Of a stretch of 5,095 nt of DNA, positions 1-5,095 are shown in pieces. The position numbers and the translations under genes are program-made. Source of the DNA: Candidatus Aminicenantota bacterium (lineage in GTDB: Bacteria > Acidobacteriota > Aminicenantia > UBA2199); assembly GCA_030620255.1 (NCBI GenBank), contig JAUXFB010000137.1, positions 1 through 5,095 on the forward strand. The letters are read 5' to 3'. Under the pieces are notes generated by a model that saw only the letters and a list, made by a program, of their open reading frames with translations, was not told the DNA's origin and did not search any database. Position 1 is the first letter of the stretch. Each line of letters starts with the position of its first letter.

Positions 1-637
1 CAATTTTGTCAAATCTATTCACAAATATTATTCCACTGTTAATTTTATTTATAATGTTTTTATTTAATTCTTCCTCTTCAGCTACTTTCGCCTGTTGTTT
101 TTCTACAATATCCTTTAGCTCTACTTCACTATCTTTTAGTTCTTTTAGATAATTTTGAAGGGGAGATATGCTTTTTATTTTAATATCACTTTTAATTTTC
201 TTTATCAAAAAAACCAGGTAAAATACTGTAAAAACAATAAAAGCACCAAGTATAATCAAAAAACCCAAGAAAATGCTTTTTAGCTTTCTTATAACCTTAA
301 GTGTAGATGAGTCAATATTTTTTTCAAAAACAATACGCCTGTTATCGCCTTTTAGAGATTTTATAAAATAAATCAATCCTTTTTTTATTCCAGATATAGC
401 AGTTACAGATTTTAAATTTGAATAGATAGAAATGCGATCAAAATAGCCCTTCTCTTTCATTTTATTAATATTAAACTTGAATTTTTCTACAAACAAATCT
501 GACATCAAATCACACTTTGTTTTAATTTCAACAATCTCTCTTTCTTCCATTTCTTTTAATATTGAATAAATATTTTCAAAGATAAATATTAAAATTACTT
601 GAATTATCAGAAATAATATCAGACTGTTTTTTTTCAT
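1..637 (-). CDS. Membrane sensor protein, probably sensor histidine kinase, N-terminal part (C-terminus outside window)
   Basis: The frame is open from an ATG at 637 to the window edge, giving 212 residues without a stop. Visible order: a membrane segment at about residues 5-20 (LILFLIIQVILIFIF), a charged stretch of about 100 residues expected outside the cytoplasm, a second membrane segment at about 121-145, a Lys/Glu-rich region likely to be coiled coil at about 160-195, then NKINSGIIFVNRFDKI at 197-212, which reads like the start of a PAS domain. This layout is typical of two-component sensor kinases of the NtrB/PilS type. The HisKA and ATPase domains would lie beyond the edge, so kinase function is inferred. 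The start is firm: an in-frame TAA directly precedes the ATG, and the other frames nearby close quickly. The gene follows pilD by 22 bases and probably shares its transcript. A diguanylate cyclase or other PAS-containing sensor is the main alternative. Confidence 0.72.
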   Translation of the reverse strand, partial: MKKNSLILFLIIQVILIFIFENIYSILKEMEEREIVEIKTKCDLMSDLFVEKFKFNINKMKEKGYFDRISIYSNLKSVTAISGIKKGLIYFIKSLKGDNRRIVFEKNIDSSTLKVIRKLKSIFLGFLIILGAFIVFTVFYLVFLIKKIKSDIKIKSISPLQNYLKELKDSEVELKDIVEKQQAKVAEEEELNKNIINKINSGIIFVNRFDKI

Positions 638-650
638 TTAAATTTTCACA

Positions 651-656
651 CACCTC
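651..656 (-). promoter_or_regulatory. Possible ribosome binding site for the sensor gene
   Basis: GAGGTG on the coding strand lies 13 bases before the ATG at 637, which is longer than the usual 5-9. The in-frame TAA immediately before that ATG and early stops in the overlapping GTG frames leave no better upstream start, so this is the only purine-rich site that could serve it. Coupling to pilD translation, which ends at 660, may help initiation. Confidence 0.3.
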
Positions 657-659
657 ATT

Positions 660-1427
660 TTAATGGGAAAGAGATTGGATAAATCTCCAAATATTATCTC
701 CCCAAAAAACAGAAATATAAGTTCCAAAGCCAAGGAATGTACCAAAAGGTAATTTAGTTTTTAAATCTTTACCTTTGAATATAATAAATATAAACCCAAT
801 AATTACACCTGATAAAGAGGCTAAAAAAACAGCAATTAATAATTTATGTATACCAAGAAATGCACCAAGAAGAATCATCATCTTTACATCTCCAAAGCCA
901 AGACCTTCAATTTTTCTAACCTTTAAATAAAAAAAATATAAAAAAGCAAAAATCAAAAATGAACCAAAAGCAGAAATAAATGCGTTTTTATATGTAATTA
1001 TAGGGTTAAAAAAAGAATATATTAAGAACAGAACTCCACCGCCAATTGTAAATTCATCAGGAAGGATCATATGCTTAAAATCAATTATTGCAAGAACCAC
1101 AATTATGCACAGAAATATAATTGTAAAAACAGTATAAACCGGAGAGATTGAAAAATAAAAGCTATATGAAAGCCAGAAAGTCAAAGCAGTAAATATTTCC
1201 ACTAAAGGATATTGTAATGATATTTTTGCTTTACAGTTTCTACATTTTCCTTCTAAAATAATAAAACTTATGACTGGAATATTGTCATAAAATTTTATAT
1301 TTTGCTTACATTTAGGGCAATAAGAGCGAGGTTTAACTATACTTTTCTCAATAGGTGTCCTATGAATAACAACATTTAAAAAACTGCCTGTAATAAGTCC
1401 AAACAATATTAATAAAATTTCTTCCAT
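660..1427 (-). CDS. pilD: Prepilin peptidase / N-methyltransferase (type IV leader peptidase, A24 family)
   Basis: This inner-membrane aspartic protease cleaves the leader of type IV prepilins and pseudopilins, and usually also N-methylates the new N-terminus. At 255 residues it has the normal family length. Visible features in order: GSFLNVVIHR at 14-23, typical of the N-terminal domain; two zinc-type cysteine pairs, C37/C40 and C62/C65, in the cytoplasmic loop linked with the methyltransferase part; then a series of hydrophobic segments holding the two catalytic aspartates, D116 (in AIIDFKHMILPDE) and D180 (in GLGFGDVK). All key residues are present, so it should be active in both roles. 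The ATG at 1427 has a good AGAAGG site and lies 19 bases inside the end of the TPR gene, so translation is probably coupled. It indicates that the host makes type IV pili or a type II secretion system, although no pilin gene is in view. Confidence 0.96.
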   Translation of the reverse strand: MEEILLILFGLITGSFLNVVIHRTPIEKSIVKPRSYCPKCKQNIKFYDNIPVISFIILEGKCRNCKAKISLQYPLVEIFTALTFWLSYSFYFSISPVYTVFTIIFLCIIVVLAIIDFKHMILPDEFTIGGGVLFLIYSFFNPIITYKNAFISAFGSFLIFAFLYFFYLKVRKIEGLGFGDVKMMILLGAFLGIHKLLIAVFLASLSGVIIGFIFIIFKGKDLKTKLPFGTFLGFGTYISVFWGDNIWRFIQSLSH

Positions 1428-2251
1428 TGAAATACCTTCTTTGCTTTAATTTTACCTGTTTTAAAATCGTATATATAATTTTCACCTTTAAAATCTTTAG
1501 GAATCATATTTATAATTCCCTTTCTCTTTAATTCTTTTAAATTAACCGGCTTTCTTCTAAATCTTTGTTCAAAAAGTTTTATCTTTTCTTCAAGGTTCTT
1601 TTTATCAATTTCAAATTTAATTTGATAAAGATGATTTAATGCAGAATTTTTTTCCAATTTATTTTTTGCATTTTCTTTAATCTCCAGCCACATTTTTAAT
1701 GCATATGTCAAATTATCTTTCATATAAATAGTATGTGCTTGCCACCTCTTTACAAATGAAGGTGCATCTGGTTTTTCTGCAGCCTTTCTATAGTATTTCT
1801 CTGCCAGTTTATAATCTTTAAGGTACTTATATGCGTAATACCCTGATTCAAAATCAAAATCCCAATCATCTTTTAAGTTTTTTGATGCCTTTTGAAGAAG
1901 TCTTATTGCCATTTTATAATTATTCAACTCTAATGCCATTATCCATGAACCAACATAATATGGAGCTCTATATCTTGGGTTTAGATCAGTTATTATATTA
2001 TAAATGTCTTCAATGTATTTAAATCGGTTCTTCAAATTATAATTGGAATAGAATTGAATAGACCATATAAAAATCATATCAGCCACAAAATTTTTAAAAC
2101 CAAAAGATAATATCTCCAAAGTTTTTCCTTTAGGTAAAGTAACAAAAATATTCTTTTCAGCAAAGTAATTGATATGTGAATCATAATCATATTGAAATAC
2201 CCCTGCCAATATAAATGACACAACAACAAAGATAAAAAGTTTTGACTTCAT
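1409..2251 (-). CDS. Membrane-anchored TPR protein of an ABC transporter / pilus-type cluster
   Basis: This 280-residue protein has one N-terminal hydrophobic segment (about 5-20, FIFVVVSFILAGVF) with no clear cleavage site, so it is probably anchored with the rest outside the cytoplasmic membrane. Residues 47-70 (EILSFGFKNFVADMIFIWSI and following) match a motif I recall from TPR proteins of Geobacter- and Myxococcus-type bacteria, S-x-G-x5-AD-x7-Q-x-Y. Helical, TPR-like pairs follow at about 76-160 (for example NYKMAIRLLQKA and DYKLAEKYYRKAAEKP). The C-terminus (about 227-270) carries a separate motif, RFRRKPVNLKELKRKGI followed by IPKDFKGENYIYDFKTGKI. The ATG shares one base with the permease stop (TAATG), so the two are probably translated together. 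Its place between the permease and pilD suggests an accessory role for the transporter, possibly equivalent to PilG of Myxococcus. That equivalence is inferred from position, not shown by the sequence. Confidence 0.8.
   Translation of the reverse strand: MKSKLFIFVVVSFILAGVFQYDYDSHINYFAEKNIFVTLPKGKTLEILSFGFKNFVADMIFIWSIQFYSNYNLKNRFKYIEDIYNIITDLNPRYRAPYYVGSWIMALELNNYKMAIRLLQKASKNLKDDWDFDFESGYYAYKYLKDYKLAEKYYRKAAEKPDAPSFVKRWQAHTIYMKDNLTYALKMWLEIKENAKNKLEKNSALNHLYQIKFEIDKKNLEEKIKLFEQRFRRKPVNLKELKRKGIINMIPKDFKGENYIYDFKTGKIKAKKVFQWKKFY
1435..1440 (-). promoter_or_regulatory. Ribosome binding site of pilD, inside the TPR gene
   Basis: AGAAGG on the coding strand stands 7 bases before the pilD ATG at 1427. 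It lies within the last codons of the TPR gene, which ends at 1409. The site supports the overlapping start over the later in-frame options and suggests coupled translation. Confidence 0.6.
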
Positions 2252-2917
2252 TATTGAAATTCTCTTTTATTAAAGATTAAAATAGTAAGAATTAATAATG
2301 CAGCAATATAAAAAATAGCATAACAAATTGAACTTAAAATCACACCAATATTTAAGTCAACATTCATTACAATAGAATTTTTTATATTGAATTTTTCTAA
2401 GTTGGGAAGTATATAATATAGAATATATGAAATTATTTTTATGACTGGATTTACTATTTTATCCTTAAATTCATTAAAAGTCCAAATAACATGGCCAACT
2501 AAATATAGAGAAATTGTAAAAACTGAAGATAGAATGGGAGTTGAAATAGAAGAAAAAAGTAGAGAAATGGAAGTAATTATTAAAAGTTCAAAGTACAATA
2601 AAATAAAATAAACCAGGATTCTAACATCAAGTTTTCCTGAAAATAAAAGCATAAACAAAAAAAATATTATAAATTGTTTTTCTTTCAATCTCTTTATAAA
2701 CAAGATCTATTCCAGTAAAAATAGCAATTAAAACACTGAAAAAATTAATAGAAGCCAATCCTAGATCTTTCAATATTTTAACTTTATCCCCAATTGTTAA
2801 AAGAGTCACTAATTTTGAACTTAAAACAAAAAATATGCCAAAGAAGATCAGTAAATAATAAATTTTATTTCTAGTAGCCTCTTTAAATGTGTTTAAAGCA
2901 ATAGCACGAATTTTCAT
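2251..2917 (-). pseudogene. ABC-2-type transporter permease, broken by frameshift and apparent internal deletion
   Basis: Two open frames together encode one ABC-2-type permease. The first (2917 to 2627, 96 residues) holds MKIRAIALNTFKEATRNKI, membrane segments at about 20-37 and 54-74, and then VYKEIERKTIYNI, a well-kept family motif, before out-of-frame residues and a TGA. The second, in the +1 frame (stop at 2251), contributes FFLFMLLFSGK, further membrane segments, SSISTPILSSVF, LPNLEKFNIK and the C-terminal FNKREF. The frames meet at a T8 run (coding strand, 2664-2657); removing one T would give a continuous 221-residue protein. Family members as I recall them have about 255-260 residues, with an LSKP...FLLGK-type loop of about 30 residues after TIY that is absent here. 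The start overlaps the ATPase stop as ATGA, with AGAGGA 9 bases upstream. Both halves remain well conserved, so the break is recent, an assembly error, or overcome by slippage. If intact, it would form the membrane channel for the adjacent ATPase. Confidence 0.8.
2657..2664 (-). other. T8 homopolymer at the permease frame junction
   Basis: Eight consecutive A on the plus strand (T8 in the coding sense) lie where the upstream permease frame must change to the downstream one. Seven or ten T would keep the two halves in one frame (ATT TTT TTG TTT ATG). Such runs are common sites of replication slippage, sequencing error and RNA polymerase slippage. Confidence 0.75.
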
Positions 2918-3825
2918 CTGTTTATTTCCTCTAAAAATATATCTTCCAGAGTCATTTTAAATGGTGTAACTGAAATGATTTTCCCATGATTCATAATAAT
3001 AAATTCAATGATATGATTAACCTTTTCAAAATCTTTTGATTTGGTAATATAGTTATTATCCTTTAATTCAAAGCCTATATTATTACTTTTTAATAAAGAT
3101 GCATCAACACCCTTAAAAACAACTTCATAATACTGAACACTATGAGATATTAAATCAGAAAGTTTTCCCTGTTTAATGGTCTTCCCTTCCAATATTATTC
3201 CAACTGTATCAACAATCATTTCCATATCTTGTAATATATGAGATGAGAAAAATATGGTTTTTCCAGACTTTTTTAATGATATTATTAAATCTCTCAATTC
3301 TTTTCTTCCAATTGGATCTAACCCTGAAAAAGGCTCATCAAGTATGATTATCTCAGGATCATTAATTAATGTCTGAGCAAACCCAAGCCTTTGGATCATT
3401 CCTTTAGAGAATTTTTTTAATTTCAGATCCTCTTTACCCTTTAATCCAACTAATTCTAATAAATACTCAGCCTTATTCATTACTTTTCTTATAGGAATGG
3501 AAAAAAGCATACCAGAAAAAAGGAGCAATTCTTTTGCTGTTAAATAATCATAAAAATATGGATGTTCAGGTAAAAACCCTATTTTTTCTCTCCCTTCAAT
3601 AGATTTGGAATCATTACCATAGATAAGGCTTTCTCCTGAATCAAAAGATATCAATCCAAGCATACATTTTATTGTTGTTGTTTTACCAGCTCCATTTGGC
3701 CCTAGAAAGCCATAAATTTCCCCTTTTTCAATACTTATATTAATATCCTTCAAAACCTTATATTTTTTTAATAAAAAATTTGAAGTAAAGGTTTTTTTCA
3801 AGCCTTTTATTTCTATAGCCTTCAT
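2914..3825 (-). CDS. ABC transporter ATP-binding protein (ABC-2 type, PilH-like position)
   Basis: This 303-residue cytoplasmic ATPase would power the permease encoded next to it. Visible motifs: Walker A GPNGAGKT (42-49), LPEHPYFYDYLT (85-96) at the Q-loop with Glu87 where Gln is usual, signature FSKGMIQR (139-146), Walker B IIILDEP (159-165), D-loop SGLDP (167-171) and switch His196 in SSHIL. A C-terminal domain of about 75 residues (about 228-303, ending TLEDIFLEEINR) is typical of ATPases that pair with ABC-2 permeases. All catalytic motifs look functional. It is the first gene of the compact run, 62 bases after the PPDK stop, and overlaps the permease by four bases (ATGA). I see no good ribosome binding site before the ATG. 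The substrate cannot be read from the sequence. Position next to pilD suggests a link with type IV pilus assembly, as for PilH of Myxococcus, but ABC-2 exporters of other kinds remain possible. Confidence 0.93.
   Translation of the reverse strand: MKAIEIKGLKKTFTSNFLLKKYKVLKDINISIEKGEIYGFLGPNGAGKTTTIKCMLGLISFDSGESLIYGNDSKSIEGREKIGFLPEHPYFYDYLTAKELLLFSGMLFSIPIRKVMNKAEYLLELVGLKGKEDLKLKKFSKGMIQRLGFAQTLINDPEIIILDEPFSGLDPIGRKELRDLIISLKKSGKTIFFSSHILQDMEMIVDTVGIILEGKTIKQGKLSDLISHSVQYYEVVFKGVDASLLKSNNIGFELKDNNYITKSKDFEKVNHIIEFIIMNHGKIISVTPFKMTLEDIFLEEINR
2927..2932 (-). promoter_or_regulatory. Ribosome binding site of the permease gene
   Basis: AGAGGA on the coding strand ends 9 bases before the ATG at 2917, inside the last codons of the ATPase gene. 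It supports this start for the permease and the four-base ATGA overlap. Confidence 0.5.
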
Positions 3826-3834
3826 TATTTTAAT

Positions 3835-3861
3835 TTTATACCATTTTAAAAAAAATATCCA
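3835..3861 (-). promoter_or_regulatory. Weak candidate promoter for the ATPase-to-sensor gene run
   Basis: In the 62-base gap after PPDK, TATAAA (3840-3835, coding strand) lies 15 bases after TGGATA (3861-3856), which matches four of six positions of a -35 box. The spacing is shorter than the ideal 17, and such A+T-rich DNA gives many chance matches. The TATAAA ends only 9 bases before the ATG at 3825, so transcription from it would start close to the initiation codon, which would fit the lack of a visible ribosome binding site. Confidence 0.22.
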
Positions 3862-3887
3862 GCTTAAATTTTATATAAGAAAAAGGG

Positions 3888-5095
3888 TTATTCAGTCTCC
3901 TCTTTCTTTATTTTTGCCTGAGCAGCAGCAAGACATGCGATTGGAACTCTATACGGCGAACAGGAAACATAATTCATCCCAACATTATAACAGAATTCAA
4001 CAGAACTGGGTTCACCTCCATGCTCTCCACAGATCCCAACTTTTAAATCAGGCCTTATTTTTCTTCCCTTATTTATTCCTATTTCCATCAAATTTCCAAC
4101 ACCTATAATATCAAGCTTTTGAAATGGGTCATTTGGTAATACTCTTTTTTCTATATAGTCAGAAAGAAAAACTCCAGCATCATCTCTCGAAAAACCAAAT
4201 GTCATTTGAGTCAAATCATTTGTTCCAAATGAAAAGAATTCAGCTTTTTTAGCAATTTTATCAGCAATAAGGCAAGCTCGTGGGATTTCAATCATTGTTC
4301 CAACCTTGTAATCTACTCTATCATTCTCTTGCTTGAAAATTGCTTCAGCCCTATTATCAATAACCTCTTTTAGAAACTCAAACTCTTTTTCAATACCTGT
4401 TAAAGGTATCATTATTTCTGGAAATACCTTAATACCCTTATTCTTAACTGTTAAGGCGGCTTTAATTATTGCATCTGTCTGCATTACTGCAATTTCAGGA
4501 AAAGTTATAGCTAATCTACATCCACGGTGACCTAACATTGGATTAAATTCTTTAAGGCTTTCAGTTTTTTCCTTAAGCTGGGTGAAACTCACACCCATTG
4601 TCTTTGATAATTCTCTCAGATCCTCATCTTTGTGAGGCAAAAATTCATGAAGTGGAGGATCAAGGAGTCTTATTGTTACAGGATAGCCATCCATAGCTTC
4701 GAAAATCCCAATAAAATCATTCATTTGCATGGGCAAAATCTTATTTAATGCTTTTTCTCTACCATCTTTATCTTCAGCAAGTATCATTTCTCTTACAGCA
4801 TCAATACGCTCTCCTTCAAAAAACATATGTTCTGTTCTACAAAGCCCTATACCTTCTGCTCCAAATTTTCTTGCAATCAAACTATCTTGAGGAGTATCAG
4901 CGTTTGTTCGTACACCCATTGTTCTTTCTTTATCTACAAATTCCATAAATTTCTGAAAATCTCCTGAAATTTCAGGTATAGTTAGCTTTAATCTTCCCTC
5001 AATAACTTCTCCTTTACTTCCATTTAATGTAATATAATCTCCTTCTATAAAGCTTTTTTCTCCTATTTCGCAATTATTGTTAGATTTTATAACCA
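3888..5095 (-). CDS. ppdK: Pyruvate, phosphate dikinase, C-terminal part (N-terminus outside window)
   Basis: PPDK interconverts pyruvate, ATP and phosphate with PEP, AMP and pyrophosphate in the cytoplasm. The frame continues unbroken from the stop at 3888 to the edge, giving 401 residues of an enzyme usually near 880. The ATG at 4946 is an internal Met, not the start. The first residues (EGDYITLNGSKGEVIEG) are the end of the swivelling phosphohistidine domain; the phosphorylated His should lie about 20 residues off the window. The PEP/pyruvate barrel follows, with the residues matching those known in the Clostridium symbiosum enzyme: Arg86 (LCRTEHMF), Arg142 (TIRLLDPP), Glu269 (GTMIEIPRA), Asn292 (FGTNDLTQ) and catalytic Cys355 (GICGEHGGEP). 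The spacing between them agrees with that enzyme to within one residue, so this half looks fully active. PPDK rather than PEP synthase or PTS enzyme I is shown by the ITLNGS and GICGEHGGEP context. It is upstream of the transporter genes on the same strand and is probably a separate transcription unit. Confidence 0.97.
   Translation of the reverse strand, partial: VIKSNNNCEIGEKSFIEGDYITLNGSKGEVIEGRLKLTIPEISGDFQKFMEFVDKERTMGVRTNADTPQDSLIARKFGAEGIGLCRTEHMFFEGERIDAVREMILAEDKDGREKALNKILPMQMNDFIGIFEAMDGYPVTIRLLDPPLHEFLPHKDEDLRELSKTMGVSFTQLKEKTESLKEFNPMLGHRGCRLAITFPEIAVMQTDAIIKAALTVKNKGIKVFPEIMIPLTGIEKEFEFLKEVIDNRAEAIFKQENDRVDYKVGTMIEIPRACLIADKIAKKAEFFSFGTNDLTQMTFGFSRDDAGVFLSDYIEKRVLPNDPFQKLDIIGVGNLMEIGINKGRKIRPDLKVGICGEHGGEPSSVEFCYNVGMNYVSCSPYRVPIACLAAAQAKIKKEETE

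Noticed and set aside
1831..2022. Plus-strand open frame of 63 codons
   Set aside because: It lies wholly opposite the TPR gene, has no recognisable domain and is explained as a shadow of an A+T-rich coding strand.
2251..2703. Downstream permease frame as an independent gene starting at TTG 2703 or ATG 2652
   Set aside because: Its first residues up to the T8 run are out-of-frame translation of the VYKEIERKTIYN segment, and the rest is the natural continuation of the upstream permease half. Independent translation from ATG 2652 cannot be excluded but has no clear ribosome binding site.
3826..3887. Possible terminator after ppdK, from the T8 run in the gap
   Set aside because: The T run is not preceded by a stable stem; only A/T pairings of a few bases can be drawn, which are expected by chance in this composition.
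4944..4946. ATG at 4946 as the start of a short PPDK-like protein
   Set aside because: The frame continues upstream to the window edge with PPDK-like sequence (GDYITLNGSKGEV), so this Met is internal.
3914..4948. Three plus-strand open frames of 64-66 codons opposite the PPDK gene
   Set aside because: The minus-strand PPDK frame is strongly conserved with its active-site residues; the plus-strand frames have low-complexity products and no family resemblance.
1..5095. CRISPR array, tRNA or rRNA gene, insertion sequence, prophage or toxin-antitoxin system
   Set aside because: No regularly spaced repeats, no tRNA- or rRNA-like segments, no transposase and no terminal inverted repeats were seen; nearly all of the window is accounted for by the minus-strand genes.

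Overview
This is an A+T-rich bacterial window (roughly 30% G+C by eye) in which every supported gene lies on the minus strand. Reading in the direction of transcription (from 5095 down to 1), the order is: the C-terminal part of pyruvate, phosphate dikinase (cut by the window edge); a 62-bp gap; then a tightly packed run of five genes. These are an ABC-2-type ATPase, its membrane permease (reading frame broken), a membrane-anchored TPR protein, the prepilin peptidase PilD, and the N-terminal part of a membrane sensor-kinase-like protein that runs off the other edge.

The five genes after the gap look like one operon. The ATPase and permease overlap by ATGA, the permease and TPR genes share one base (TAATG), pilD starts 19 bases inside the TPR gene, and the sensor gene follows pilD after 22 bases. 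The order ATPase, permease, accessory protein, pilD resembles the pilG-pilH-pilI-pilD neighbourhood I recall from Myxococcus xanthus, where an ABC transporter is needed for type IV pilus function; similar ABC-2/TPR cassettes occur near pilus genes in Geobacter-type bacteria. No pilin, pilus motor or secretin gene is visible here, so the pilus link rests on pilD and on gene order. The sensor-like protein at the end could be a PilS-type or other kinase, but its catalytic part lies outside the window.

The most notable anomaly is the permease. Its two halves lie in different frames and meet at a run of eight T (coding strand). Even after correcting the frame, about 30 residues that I expect from the family between the second and third membrane segments appear to be missing. 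It is annotated as a pseudogene, with assembly error and transcript slippage as alternatives.

The PPDK gene is a metabolic neighbour (interconversion of pyruvate and PEP) and probably belongs to a separate unit. The taxon cannot be fixed from this sequence. The gene order and A+T-richness would suit a Gram-negative, pilus-bearing lineage related to the former Deltaproteobacteria, Deferribacterota or Acidobacteria-like groups, but that is only a guess.
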